From: Methanobacteriota archaeon
GTDB taxonomy: Archaea; Halobacteriota; Methanocellia; Methanocellales; Methanocellaceae
Assembly: GCA_023436075.1 (NCBI GenBank)
Contig: JAEZKS010000226.1
Coordinates: 1 to 24,745 of the forward strand
DNA length: 24,745 nucleotides
Direction of reading: 5' to 3'
The stretch's first letter is position 1, and the number at the start of each line of letters is the position of its first letter. Positions 12,648 to 20,756 of the stretch are shown in pieces. Position numbers and translations under genes: made by a program. Below the pieces are notes generated by a model. The model was not told where the DNA came from, did no database searches, and saw nothing but the letters and a program-made list of their open reading frames with translations.

Positions 12648-13865
12648 CTACATCATCGACTTTTCGCCGATCTCGATGGTCTTCTTCATCTCCGCCTGCA
12701 ACTGTGGCGGCAACCCTTTCACGTCCACGTCCAGGAAACCCCGGACGATGAGCGCCGTTGCCGTGTCGGCATCGACGCCGCGAGACATGAGGTACTGGAT
12801 CTCTTCTTCAGCGATCTTGCCCACGGCAGCCTCATGGCTGAGTTCGACACCGGGAATGCTGCCAAGCAGTTCCGGCACCGCGTAGATGATGCCGCCGTCG
12901 CCCAGGATCAGTCCGCGGCATTCGAGATGAGCCTTGACGTCCGCAACGTCGCCCTGAATGAGACCGCGTGATGCAATGTAGCCGCCTTTAGTGATAGTCC
13001 TGGCGATAAGCTCGGCTTTACAGCCTTTTGCCTTCATGATTGCCTTAGACCCAAGGTCGAAGTGCGAGCCCTTCGAGGCATACACGATCGTGTTGTAGCG
13101 GGCGATGCTGTTCTCGCCCTCCATGACGGTGCCCGGGTACATCTGGATATCCTTCACCGGAGTCATGCACACGTAGTTGCTCATGAACACGGCGTTTTTG
13201 CCCATGCGGGTGGACGAACGGGGGCGGACGTGGACGTCTTCGGCCCAGTTGTGCACCATGGTAAAGGTCAGCTTCGCATTGTCCTTGACAAAGAACTCCG
13301 AGATGCCTACGTGCAGCCCGCTTGTCACGTGCGTGTCGGTGGTGCAACCGGAGATGATGTGGAACTCGCTGCCCTCCTCGGCGATGATGATATTATGGAC
13401 GTTCTGGACCATGTTCTCGCGGCCCATGTACAGGCATGCCTGCAAGGGGAAGGTGATCTTCGCCCCGGGCAGCGCCCGGAGGAAGTAACCGGCGAACGGA
13501 TGCGTTGCGCTGTATGCCGTGTACTTGTCGGCATCAGGCTGCACCAGCTTGAAGAAATAATCCTCGAGCCAGTCGTACTTCGCCAGCGCGTCGTTGATGT
13601 CCATGATCTCCAGGCCTTCCTGCATGGTCGTAGTGTGAACGACAGTCTGGTCGTGCATGAAGAACGAGCCCGACCTCTCCTTCATCGAGGCGTCCACGCC
13701 CGCGTGGAGCGCCCGATCCTGCACGCCTTTTGAAAGTGATGCCAGCGACGTGATCCGTTCCCGAGGAGGCGTCTGCTGCTGGAACTTTCCAAGGTCGATA
13801 TCCGGGCCGTACAGGGCCTTCTTTTCCCTGGCCGCCTCTGCCTTCTTTATTATCTCTTCGCGCAT
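12648..13865 (-). CDS. sufB: SufB/SufD-family Fe-S scaffold subunit
   Basis: The product (405 aa) is the scaffold partner of SufC in the archaeal SUF-like minimal system. It has the long beta-helix core typical of SufB/SufD (GSEFHIISGCTTDTHVTSGLHVGISEFFVKDNAKLTF, SKAIMKAKGCKAELIARTITKGGYIASRGLIQGD, LECRGLILGDGG) and a C-terminal helical part (EVELSHEAAVGKI-type segment with the conserved HEA). ATG 13865 is chosen because GGAG lies 8 nt upstream; the in-frame GTG at 13874 overlaps that same site. It overlaps sufC by 16 bp. No sufD, sufS or sufE is adjacent, but two desulfurases lie on the opposite strand. Clusters are probably built on a SufB2C2 complex. Confidence 0.93.
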   Translation of the reverse strand: MREEIIKKAEAAREKKALYGPDIDLGKFQQQTPPRERITSLASLSKGVQDRALHAGVDASMKERSGSFFMHDQTVVHTTTMQEGLEIMDINDALAKYDWLEDYFFKLVQPDADKYTAYSATHPFAGYFLRALPGAKITFPLQACLYMGRENMVQNVHNIIIAEEGSEFHIISGCTTDTHVTSGLHVGISEFFVKDNAKLTFTMVHNWAEDVHVRPRSSTRMGKNAVFMSNYVCMTPVKDIQMYPGTVMEGENSIARYNTIVYASKGSHFDLGSKAIMKAKGCKAELIARTITKGGYIASRGLIQGDVADVKAHLECRGLILGDGGIIYAVPELLGSIPGVELSHEAAVGKIAEEEIQYLMSRGVDADTATALIVRGFLDVDVKGLPPQLQAEMKKTIEIGEKSMM

Positions 13866-14596
13866 GCCATGCACTCCCCGTAGCCGTTCTTCCGGATGTC
13901 CTCAAGCAGCTCTACCGGGTTGCCCTGGCAGAGCACGTGTCCCTTCATCATCACGTAGGCCTTGTCCGCTTTCACGAAGTCCAGGATGTTGCCGAAGTGG
14001 GTGATGATGAGACCTGACTTGGTGCGCTCGATGGTCTTCTTCTCTTTTTCGAGCAGCTCGTTGATCGTACGCCCGACCAGGCCGATGTTGACCAGGTCGA
14101 CGCCGCTGTCTGGCTCGTCGAGCATGACGAAGTCCGGCCGCTGGCCCAGCAGTTGCAACAGCTCAGAACGCTTGATCTCTCCGCCCGAGAAGCCGAGGTT
14201 CACGTCCCGGTCCATGAAGCTTTCCAGGTTGAGCTTGGCTGCCAGTTGGTCGATCTCCGCATCGTTGACCTTCCGGCCTCGCGACTCCAGGCTGATGCGT
14301 ACCATGTCCCGGAGCTTAACGCCACGGATGACCGGCGGGTGCTGGAAGAGGATGCCGATGCCGAGCTTTGCCCGCTCGTCCATGGGAGCATCGGTGATGT
14401 CCTTTCCCTTGTAGATGATTTTGCCTCCGGTGACCTTGTAGCGAGGCACGCCTGCGATCGAGAAGAGCAGCGAGCTCTTGCCCGATCCGTTGGGGCCGAA
14501 CAGGGCGTGCGTCTCGCCCTCTTTGATGGCGAGGTCTACGCCGTTGAGGATGCGCTTGCCATCCACCTCGACAGATAAGTTTTCAATGCTGAGCAT
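13850..14596 (-). CDS. sufC: SufC, ABC-type ATPase of the Fe-S assembly complex
   Basis: A 248-aa cytosolic ATPase that drives conformational change of the SufB scaffold. Visible motifs are Walker A GPNGSGKSS, Q-loop GILFQHPP, signature GFSGGEIKR, Walker B FVMLDEPDSGVD and the switch His in LIITHFG. The C terminus ends in YGECMACAKR, a CxxC pair on a flexible tail; I note this as unusual compared with bacterial SufC but do not know its role. It is the first gene of a two-gene operon with sufB, as in many methanogens. Its leader (14597-14674) carries a palindrome near the likely start site. Confidence 0.95.
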   Translation of the reverse strand: MLSIENLSVEVDGKRILNGVDLAIKEGETHALFGPNGSGKSSLLFSIAGVPRYKVTGGKIIYKGKDITDAPMDERAKLGIGILFQHPPVIRGVKLRDMVRISLESRGRKVNDAEIDQLAAKLNLESFMDRDVNLGFSGGEIKRSELLQLLGQRPDFVMLDEPDSGVDLVNIGLVGRTINELLEKEKKTIERTKSGLIITHFGNILDFVKADKAYVMMKGHVLCQGNPVELLEDIRKNGYGECMACAKR

Positions 14597-14634
14597 GATC
14601 GTTCACGTCCGTGACAATGAGGTTCCAGTGGTTG

Positions 14635-14674
14635 TGCCTATAGGCAATGTTTGCCTGAATCAATATACTTTTCC
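14635..14674 (-). promoter_or_regulatory. sufCB promoter with palindrome at start site
   Basis: On the minus strand, a purine-rich GGAAAAG followed by TATATTGA (14661-14674) looks like BRE plus box A. About 20-25 bp downstream is a perfect 12-bp palindrome, TGCCTATAGGCA (14635-14646), over the expected start. A further TGCC half-site lies at about 14651. A leader palindrome, TCACG-tc-CGTGA, sits at 14603-14614. Regulation by an iron or Fe-S sensing repressor would be expected. Confidence 0.45.
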
Positions 14675-14716
14675 ATCTGAGGAATCGGCTGAAAGTCACG
14701 GCCTTTCGGAAACGAC

Positions 14717-14746
14717 AAAAAAGTGCGGCCGGAAAGCTCCGGTCGC
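14717..14746 (-). terminator. Terminator of argD
   Basis: The arms 14738-14746 and 14725-14733 form a 9-bp stem with one mismatch and a 4-nt loop. On the minus strand the stem is followed by six Ts (14717-14722). It lies just after the argD stop, so argD and sufCB are probably separate transcripts. Confidence 0.65.
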
Positions 14747-14750
14747 CTGT

Positions 14751-15938
14751 TTATAATGTCAGCTTGCTGACGACATCGACGGTGCGGTCGATCTGCTCTT
14801 TGGTGATCACGAACGGCGGCACCAGCCGGATCACAGTATCAGACGTCACGTTGATGAGCACGCCTTTGTCACGGGCCTGGTCGACGAGTGAGTTGCCTTC
14901 CCGCTTCATCTGTACGCCGATCATCAGGCCAAGGCCCCGGACGTGGTCCACGAAGTCCTGCTTGCACTTCTTCGCAAGCTCGCCCTTCATGTAGTTGCCC
15001 ATGTCGCGCGACCGCTCGACCAGCTTCTCGTCCTCCATGGCCTTGATTGTGCCCAACGCTGCGGCGCAGGCCAGCGGGCTGCCGCCGAAGGTCGACGCAT
15101 GGTCGCCCTTGACGAAGGACTTCGCCACGTCTTCGGTCGCCATCATGACACCCATGGGAAAGCCGCCGGCGATGCCCTTGGCTACGCACATGACATCCGG
15201 CTGTACGCCGAAGTGGTCCTTGCCAAACCATTTGCCAGTCCGGCCCATGCCGGTCTGTACCTCGTCGAAGATGAGGACAATGTCAGCCCGGTCGCAGATC
15301 TTCTTGACCTCTTTCAGGTAGTCCTTCTGCGGGATGTTGACGCCGCCTTCACCCTGGATAGGCTCAATGATGACCGCTGCCGTATCAGAGTCGATCCTGT
15401 TGCGGATGGCTTCCGCATCGCCATAGGGGACGAAACTGGCGCCAGGCACCAGCGGCTCGAACGGCTTGCGGTACTTCTCCTTGTGGGTGATGCTCAGCGC
15501 GCCCATAGTCCTGCCATGGAAGCAATGCTCCGTGGCGATGAACCCTTTGTTCTGCGTATTTTTCCGGGCCAGCTTCAGCGCCGCCTCGATGGACTCGGTG
15601 CCCGAGTTGCAGAAGAAGACACGGTCCATGCCTGACAGCTTTGCCAGCTTTTCAGCCAGCTCTGGCTGGAGCTGATTGTAGTACAGGTTGGACGTGTGCA
15701 TGAGCTTCGCCACCTGCTCCTGGACGGCCGCGACGACCGTCGGGTGGCAGTGGCCCAGGTTGTTCACCGCTATGCCGGCGACACAGTCCACGTACTCCCG
15801 GCCATTCGCATCCCACACGAGGGCGCCCTTGCCGCGGGTTATGACGATCGGCTGACGCCCGTAGGTCTGAAAGACGTGTTTAGCGTCCTTCGAGATGGCC
15901 CCCTCCCCGGGGGCCCCGGCAAAATTGTTGCCATCCAT
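14751..15938 (-). CDS. argD: Acetylornithine aminotransferase (class III, ArgD-like)
   Basis: A 395-aa PLP enzyme of the fold-type I class III aminotransferases. It transfers an amino group between glutamate and N-acetylornithine semialdehyde in arginine synthesis, and may also act in lysine synthesis. Family motifs are YVDCVAGIAVNNLGHCHP, FFCNSGTESIEAALKLAR, HGRTMGALSITHKEKYRKPFEP, IIEPIQGEGG, LIFDEVQTGMGRTGKWF and the PLP lysine in CVAKGIAGGFPMG. The length is normal. The ATG at 15938 (MDGNNFAG) is preceded by a weak GTGAG. Related ornithine or GABA aminotransferases are possible, but the motif set fits ArgD best. Confidence 0.9.
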   Translation of the reverse strand: MDGNNFAGAPGEGAISKDAKHVFQTYGRQPIVITRGKGALVWDANGREYVDCVAGIAVNNLGHCHPTVVAAVQEQVAKLMHTSNLYYNQLQPELAEKLAKLSGMDRVFFCNSGTESIEAALKLARKNTQNKGFIATEHCFHGRTMGALSITHKEKYRKPFEPLVPGASFVPYGDAEAIRNRIDSDTAAVIIEPIQGEGGVNIPQKDYLKEVKKICDRADIVLIFDEVQTGMGRTGKWFGKDHFGVQPDVMCVAKGIAGGFPMGVMMATEDVAKSFVKGDHASTFGGSPLACAAALGTIKAMEDEKLVERSRDMGNYMKGELAKKCKQDFVDHVRGLGLMIGVQMKREGNSLVDQARDKGVLINVTSDTVIRLVPPFVITKEQIDRTVDVVSKLTL

Positions 15939-16006
15939 TTCTACTCACTTTGACTTTGATGATTATGATGGGAACTCAGAGGTTTCTTTTGAGGGCGCAG
16001 AGGATT

Positions 16007-16132
16007 TTCACCACAGAGTACACGAAGGACACAGAGATGCACAGAGGACTACTAAATAAGAAGCTTGAATATATGTGCCTCTTTTTTAGTTCCTCTGTGT
16101 ACCTCTGCGTCCCCTGTGTCCCCTGTGGTTAA
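16007..16132. repeat. CACAGAG-type inverted-repeat element 1
   Basis: Imperfect terminal inverted repeats of about 42 bp bound this 126-bp element. The left arm starts TTCACCACAGAG and the right arm, reversed, starts TTAACCACAGGG. Both are built from CACAGAGG-like units spaced about 9 bp apart and continue to GCACAGAGGA / ACACAGAGGAA. The centre is AT-rich. There is no coding capacity. It is a MITE-like or long-hairpin element between argD and guaA, of nearly the same size as element 2. Confidence 0.7.
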
Positions 16133-16167
16133 GGTCCTCCATGTCCTCTCGAATACCTCTTTAACTC

Positions 16168-17085
16168 TTATTCGAACTCAATGGTCGCGGGTGGCTTTGG
16201 CGTTATATCGTACACGACCCTCGCCACTGATGGGATTTCCGACGTGATGCGAGACGAGATTTTGTTCAGCGTCTCCCACGGGAGTTCCATGTGATTTGCA
16301 GTCATGGCGTCCCGCGATTCGACGGCCCGGACCGCGATGATCCATCCGTGGACCCGGTTGTCTCCTTTCACGCCAGTGCCCTTCTCAAGCAGCGCGGCCA
16401 GGCACTGCCAGGGCTTGTACTGGTGAACGAGCTCCTGCTCGACGATAGCGTTAGCCTCCCTGACGACAGCGACCTTCTCTCTGGTGACTTCGCCGATCAC
16501 TCGCACTGACAGGCCAGGACCTGGGAACGGCATGCGTTCAGATATTTCCCGCGGCAGGTCGAGCGCTCGTGCGACATCCCGGACCTCGTCCTTATAGAGA
16601 TCGGAAATAGGCTCGATGATACCCTTGAAGTCGATGACAGACGGCAGGCCGCCTACGTTGTGGTGGGACTTGATCCCTCCCTCGGACTCGATGCGGTCCG
16701 GGTAGATTGTACCCTGGATCAGGTAGTCTACGTCCATCGATTTTGCGACGCTTTCGAACACTCGGATGAAGGTCTCCCCGACCGCCTTACGCTTGAGCTC
16801 AGGGTCGGTGACACCCTTCAGCGCCTTGAAAAACTGGTCGCTGGCGTCCACGATGCGGGGGCTCATGAAGCTGAAGATCTCCCTGATCCGGTCCGTCTCG
16901 CCCTTGCGCATCAGGCCAGTGTCTACGTAAACTGGCACCAGCCGGTCGCCGATCGCCCGGTGTGCCAGGATTGCGCAGACGGAGCTGTCCACGCCGCCCG
17001 ACAAAGCGATCAATGCCTTTCCGCCATTCACGCGGCTCCTGATGCCCGCAACAGCCTCTTCGATAAACGCGTCCGCATCCACCAT
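16168..17085 (-). CDS. guaAB: GMP synthase subunit B (PP-ATPase, archaeal split form)
   Basis: A 305-aa subunit that adenylates XMP and accepts ammonia to form GMP. The PP-loop LSGGVDSS (28-35) is present, followed by VYVDTGLMRKGE, LIQGTIYPDRIES, KSHHNVGGLP, PFPGPGLSVRVIGE and the C-terminal dimerisation end ITPKPPATIEFE. The N-terminal glutaminase domain of bacterial GuaA is absent, as usual in archaea, and its gene is not in this window. The ATG has GGAGC 5 nt upstream. A good minus-strand box A (TTTTAAATA, about 17126-17136) lies upstream, giving an estimated start near 17103. The gene is divergent from the DUF488 gene. Confidence 0.95.
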   Translation of the reverse strand: MVDADAFIEEAVAGIRSRVNGGKALIALSGGVDSSVCAILAHRAIGDRLVPVYVDTGLMRKGETDRIREIFSFMSPRIVDASDQFFKALKGVTDPELKRKAVGETFIRVFESVAKSMDVDYLIQGTIYPDRIESEGGIKSHHNVGGLPSVIDFKGIIEPISDLYKDEVRDVARALDLPREISERMPFPGPGLSVRVIGEVTREKVAVVREANAIVEQELVHQYKPWQCLAALLEKGTGVKGDNRVHGWIIAVRAVESRDAMTANHMELPWETLNKISSRITSEIPSVARVVYDITPKPPATIEFE

Positions 17086-17123
17086 ATTTAGCTCCGCTAT
17101 TGATTTTTGAAATAAGGGCGTTC

Positions 17124-17138
17124 AGTATTTAAAAGTAT
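17124..17138 (-). promoter_or_regulatory. guaA PP-ATPase subunit promoter box A
   Basis: On the minus strand the sequence reads ACTTTTAAATACTG. This is a strong box A about 45 bp before the ATG at 17085, with a normal leader and a GGAGC ribosome binding site. Confidence 0.5.
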
Positions 17139-17222
17139 CTCCGGCGGGCTGCTGGCGCGTTTTCGGCAAAGACGATCCTGCCAGGCGTTATACATACATA
17201 GCAAGACGATGTCTGGATCAAT

Positions 17223-17711
17223 GTGGCAGAAAAGCGCCTGAGGCAGACAAGGCTTGGCCAGGCAGAAGCGGATTTTTACACGATCGGCTACGAGAGACTG
17301 AAAATAGAAGACCTGTTCGCCCGGTTGAGAGATGCCGACGTGCATTGCCTCGTCGATGTCAGGGAGACTCCATGGTCCCGGGTCCCGGACTACCGGAGGG
17401 ATGTGCTGGATGATAAGCTGGCCGGGCTCAGCGCTGCCAATGAATATCAGATAAGATACGTCTCCATTCCTGCGCTGGGCAATCCCGTGGAAATCCGGAA
17501 CAGCGATCGCCCGATGCCAGAGATGATGGCCGCTTACCGGCAGCATGCCCTTTCCCGTCCCCGAGAGCTGGAAGAGCTACAAGGGATAATAAAAAGCTGC
17601 AGAACCGCCTTAATGTGCTATGAGACGAACCCTGCGGAGTGCCACCGGTCGACGCTCGCTGCAATAATGACAGAAAAATACGGCCTGACGTACGAGGATC
17701 TAAGATACTAG
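17223..17711 (+). CDS. DUF488 family protein
   Basis: A 162-aa protein with the DUF488 pattern: FYTIGYERLKIEDLFARL, CLVDVRETPWSR, VSIPALGNP and the C-terminal ALMCYETNPAECHRSTLA with its paired Cys residues and CHR motif. The biochemical role of the family is not established; members often lie near DNA-repair or defence genes, which is not the case here. The start is the GTG at 17223 (MAEKRLRQ), with a GGATC 4-5 nt upstream; the ATG at 17221 is out of frame. A box A-like GTTATACATA near 17186 supports its own promoter. It converges with the flavodoxin gene, leaving 24 bp between the stops. Confidence 0.82.
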   Translation: MAEKRLRQTRLGQAEADFYTIGYERLKIEDLFARLRDADVHCLVDVRETPWSRVPDYRRDVLDDKLAGLSAANEYQIRYVSIPALGNPVEIRNSDRPMPEMMAAYRQHALSRPRELEELQGIIKSCRTALMCYETNPAECHRSTLAAIMTEKYGLTYEDLRY

Positions 17712-17735
17712 CTCATGCATGCTACGCTGCACGGT

Positions 17736-18272
17736 TCACCTGGCAGGATGCTCACCCGTGACGATGCCCTGCTCGAGCTTCGCCTTCTCGCAGACGTAAT
17801 GCACGCCGGCCTCGCCAAGCTTCTTCCCGGCCTGCTTTGCCATTTTCAGCGCCCCTTCATCAGGCATTCCCTGCACTGCAAGGCCGGCGGACAGGATGTC
17901 CGATTTCTGTACGAACTGTACCCCGAAGTATGACAGGATATTCTCGATGCTCTCGATACACTTGAGCTGACCACCTTCGCCGGTGCCAAAGGCGATGGCC
18001 GGCTTGCCATCGAAGTTCTCTTTATATGACAATGCATTGTCGAACAGAGTCTTGAGTTCGCCGCTCATGTAACTGTAGTACGTCGGCGAGCCGAAGGCGA
18101 ACGCGCATGCGCGCGCGACGTCACTTGCGATCACGTCGCTGGCTCGCATGACTTTTACCTCGACGTTCCGACCGATCCTGGCGCCATCGGCGATGGCTCT
18201 TGCCAGCGCCTCAGTGTGACCGGACATCGACGTGTAAATGACCAGAATTCTTGGCTTATCAACCATAATCAT
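17736..18272 (-). CDS. Flavodoxin-like/NAD(P)H:FMN oxidoreductase-fold protein (WrbA type)
   Basis: A 178-aa flavodoxin-fold protein. The FMN phosphate loop is visible in YTSMSGHTEALAR (about 13-25), followed by the GSPTYYSYMSGELKTLFD isoalloxazine loop and FGTGEGGQLKCIESIENIL. It probably acts as a quinone or electron-transfer flavoprotein in the cytoplasm. The start is placed at ATG 18272 (MIMVDKPRILVIYTS); ATG 18266 is also possible. The longer frame to 18320 would include a perfect 10-bp hairpin (18296-18318) within its coding sequence and adds a Pro/Arg stretch unlike the family. No clear Shine-Dalgarno sequence is seen at 18272. Confidence 0.8.
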   Translation of the reverse strand: MIMVDKPRILVIYTSMSGHTEALARAIADGARIGRNVEVKVMRASDVIASDVARACAFAFGSPTYYSYMSGELKTLFDNALSYKENFDGKPAIAFGTGEGGQLKCIESIENILSYFGVQFVQKSDILSAGLAVQGMPDEGALKMAKQAGKKLGEAGVHYVCEKAKLEQGIVTGEHPAR

Positions 18273-18295
18273 CGCAGATTTCAAACGTGACTGCC

Positions 18296-18318
18296 GGGCC
18301 GGATCGGTGATCCGGCCC
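18296..18318 (-). promoter_or_regulatory. Strong hairpin upstream of flavodoxin-like gene
   Basis: GGGCCGGATC (18296-18305) and GATCCGGCCC (18309-18318) form a perfect 10-bp stem with a 3-nt loop, 24 nt before the chosen start. It could be a leader hairpin, operator or attenuator. Confidence 0.45.
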
Positions 18319-18472
18319 ATGGTGCTGTTCCATCCTTCCTCAAACCCGATCCTCTATGCCACAAAGGCCTGTTGATAATTGGGACCCCTGCATTCATCCG
18401 CGACAGCCTGCCCCCTTGAGGTCCAAAATGTTGATTCGACTCTTACATTTATAAATATTGCCAAATAAAATA

Positions 18473-18600
18473 GCACAGAGGGCACAGAGGGCACAAAGGG
18501 CACTGAAAAGAGCAATAGAGGCTGTAAACATCATAGATAGTAAAGCAAACGATAAAAATAGAGGAACAGAGGTGACAGTGGCTTCTGCGACCTCTGCGTT
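18473..18600. repeat. CACAGAG-type element 2 with 9-bp tandem units
   Basis: It begins with four head-to-tail 9-bp units (GCACAGAGG twice, GCACAAAGG, GCACTGAAA; 18473-18508). It ends with the inverted form (CTTCTGCGACCTCTGCG, about 18581-18597). The size (128 bp) and layout match element 1 at 16007-16132. It lies 3' of thrS. The sequence before it (18321-18472) shows nothing recognisable beyond an AT-rich tract near 18446-18472. Confidence 0.65.
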
Positions 18601-18607
18601 CAAGAGC

Positions 18608-20527
18608 TTACAGGCTTCCTACGAATTTCGGCCGCTTTGAGAGGTTCCTGACGACTGGCAATGGCCTGTTCGGCAGGCATGCAGTCTCTTTCTGCAGGCG
18701 TGCGATGAGCTCTTCCAGAGTCATGTCGACTTTCTTCGGCTTGCCTGGCTCCGACTCGGAGCGGATCACGACTGGCAACTTATCGCTGCCGGCCTCGGCG
18801 TCGCCGATAGTGACGACGTACGGTATCCATTCCTTCGCCGCGTCACGGACCTTCTTGCCTACGGTCTCTTCGCGGTCGTCGATGTCTACCCGGAAGCCAC
18901 ATAATCCGTCAGCCAGCTTTTCGGCAAACGGTACATGCTTATCGCCGACTGTGACAATGCGTACCTGGGTGGGGGTCAGCCAGACGGGCAGCATGGGTAC
19001 CTGGTTTTTCTCGGCCAGCATGGCCTCCTTCTCGAGCAAGCCGTAGATGCACCGTTCGATGGCGCCGGATGGCGAGCAGTGGAGGATGATAGGCCGCTGC
19101 TTGTTGCCGCTCTGGTCGACGTATGTGATATCGTAGCGTTCCGCGTTTTCAACGTCTATCTGTACTGTCGAAAGCGCGCTGGCCTTGTCCAGGCTGTCGA
19201 TGAAGTTGAACTCGAACTTCAGCACGAAGTAGAAGAACCGCTGGTCCCACATTTCGATGACCACGGGCTTGCCAGCCCGCTGGACGAGGCTGCCGATGAA
19301 CGCCTTGTTGTTCTCATAGAACTCCTTGGTAAAGCGGATGGCTACCTCGTAGTCCGACAGGTCGATGCCGACGGTCGCCAGCGTGTTGATACACATGTCA
19401 TACTGGTCCCGGAACTCGCGGATTGCCCCGTCCATGTCGGCGCACATCGTGTGCATGTCCGGCATGGTGAATGCCCGCAGCCTCCGCAGGCCGACCAGCT
19501 CGCCGCGCTGCTCCTTGCGGAATGAATAGCGGGTGAGCTCGATCATCTTCAGCGGCAGGTTACGGTACGAGATCGTCATGTCATGGCTCATGAGGAACTG
19601 GCCGAAGCAGGCGGCGAACCGCAGGAAGAGGTTCTTCTTGTCTGCGATCACCGTGTACTGCCGGGCCGGGAACCGGTCGAGGTACTTCTTGAGCGTCGGG
19701 TGCTCCATGTCGTACATGATCGGCGTCTCGACTTCCATAGCGCCCTTCTTCGCGGCCTCGGCGAGCACGAAGTTCTCGAGGAGCGCCTTCATCGTGCGGC
19801 CCTTCGGGTACCAGCGCATGTTGCCCGGATCGCTGCCCGGCTCGTAGTCGGCCAGTTCGAGACGCTTCATCAGTTCGACGTGAGGCGGCACGCGGTCGAC
19901 GGCCCGCTTCTTGGCCATCTCGTAGTCCACGAACGCCCTGAGCTTGTCATGGCCTTTGTAGTCGAAGGTCTTAGGGTCCTTGAGCTGCCCGTCGGTGTCG
20001 AGCACATAGAAGTAGCTCTTCAGCTTCTCCTCGTTCTTGACCGCCTCGGAAACGACCTCGGGCTTCTCCGCCGGGGTGATCGTCACCGTCTCGGCCTCGC
20101 AGCCGGCAGGTCTGACGTTCCGGGACAGTTCGGACAGCGGGTGGCCTTTGCACTTGATCGTGAACTGCTTGTACCAGCCGAACGGGGCCCGACCAACCTC
20201 GAAGCCCTTCTCTTTCAGGCCCTGTTCCATGCCCTTGAGCACGTCGACCGCCGTTTTCGGAGAAGAAAGGTTGGAGCTCAGATGAGCGTAAGGATATAAC
20301 ATTACTTTATTCGCCTTCACCTGGCCGGCCATTTTGACGATAGTCTCCACGCCCTTTCCGGTTACCTCGCCGGAGTTCGTCTCGTCCGGCTTCTCTACGG
20401 CGATGAAAGCTGTGAGCGCCTCTTCCATGCGCCCGGACCTAGCTGTATCCTCAATGGTCTCGGCGACGGGAGTGCTCTTTTTGACCTCATACTCGATGAA
20501 ATCTGAATGGATGAGTAGTAATTGCAT
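18608..20527 (-). CDS. thrS: Threonyl-tRNA synthetase, archaeal type
   Basis: A 639-aa class II synthetase that charges tRNA-Thr. The order is an N-terminal archaeal editing domain (about 1-140, including KANKVMLYPYAHLSSNLSS and APFGWYKQFTIKCKGHPLSELSR), the catalytic core, and an anticodon-binding domain (about 535-625). In the core are the zinc-site Cys/His in RFAACFGQF..SHDMTISYRN, motif 2 region RYSFRKEQRGELVGLRRLRAFTMPD, and the His plus motif 3 arginine in ILHCSPSGAIERCIYGLLE. It is a complete enzyme, so the stand-alone editing-domain gene at 1065-1616 is an extra copy. The ATG at 20527 has AAGGTG 5 nt upstream and a minus-strand box A near 20566-20575. It is divergent from acs. Confidence 0.96.
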   Translation of the reverse strand: MQLLLIHSDFIEYEVKKSTPVAETIEDTARSGRMEEALTAFIAVEKPDETNSGEVTGKGVETIVKMAGQVKANKVMLYPYAHLSSNLSSPKTAVDVLKGMEQGLKEKGFEVGRAPFGWYKQFTIKCKGHPLSELSRNVRPAGCEAETVTITPAEKPEVVSEAVKNEEKLKSYFYVLDTDGQLKDPKTFDYKGHDKLRAFVDYEMAKKRAVDRVPPHVELMKRLELADYEPGSDPGNMRWYPKGRTMKALLENFVLAEAAKKGAMEVETPIMYDMEHPTLKKYLDRFPARQYTVIADKKNLFLRFAACFGQFLMSHDMTISYRNLPLKMIELTRYSFRKEQRGELVGLRRLRAFTMPDMHTMCADMDGAIREFRDQYDMCINTLATVGIDLSDYEVAIRFTKEFYENNKAFIGSLVQRAGKPVVIEMWDQRFFYFVLKFEFNFIDSLDKASALSTVQIDVENAERYDITYVDQSGNKQRPIILHCSPSGAIERCIYGLLEKEAMLAEKNQVPMLPVWLTPTQVRIVTVGDKHVPFAEKLADGLCGFRVDIDDREETVGKKVRDAAKEWIPYVVTIGDAEAGSDKLPVVIRSESEPGKPKKVDMTLEELIARLQKETACLPNRPLPVVRNLSKRPKFVGSL

Positions 20528-20565
20528 CCTTTCACCTTAGTGCTGTACATAAATGCCATTTGCGG

Positions 20566-20576
20566 TTATATAATTT
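20566..20576 (-). promoter_or_regulatory. thrS promoter box A
   Basis: On the minus strand AAATTATATAA lies about 40-48 bp before the thrS ATG. The spacing gives a short leader containing the AAGGTG ribosome binding site. Confidence 0.5.
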
Positions 20577-20690
20577 GGGGTGCCCGGAGAGGCGTCGAAT
20601 GCCGCTACTGCGCTTGAATGAGCGGCCTTTGGCAACCTATCGACATGTATTTTTATCGTTATTATGCAAATAATTACCCATGAAGAATCG

Positions 20691-20726
20691 TTAACAATCG
20701 AAATCTTTATTTGTAATGATTGTTAA
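20691..20726 (+). promoter_or_regulatory. acs promoter flanked by inverted TTAACAAT half-sites
   Basis: TTAACAAT (20691-20698) and its reverse ATTGTTAA (20719-20726) flank a box A-like CTTTATTTG (20705-20713). The gene starts at 20757. The half-site is the same as in the palindrome at 1028-1041. A regulator bridging the box A region is plausible. Confidence 0.5.
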
Positions 20727-20756
20727 TTATCAATTACAAGACAAGGGGAGCATAGC

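Noticed and set aside
12537..12971. 144-codon plus-strand frame near sufB
   Set aside because: It runs through the two-hairpin repeat and then antisense to sufB. There is no ribosome binding site and no recognisable domain.
14943..15635. 230-codon plus-strand frame opposite argD
   Set aside because: It is antisense shadow of a complete aminotransferase and shows no motif.
18473..18508. Short tandem repeat considered as CRISPR
   Set aside because: The units are 9 bp, adjacent and without spacers, and there are no cas genes in the window.
18394..18603. 69-codon minus-strand frame with ALCALCALCA repeat
   Set aside because: It is produced by translating the 9-bp CACAGAGG tandem units and has no ribosome binding site or homology.
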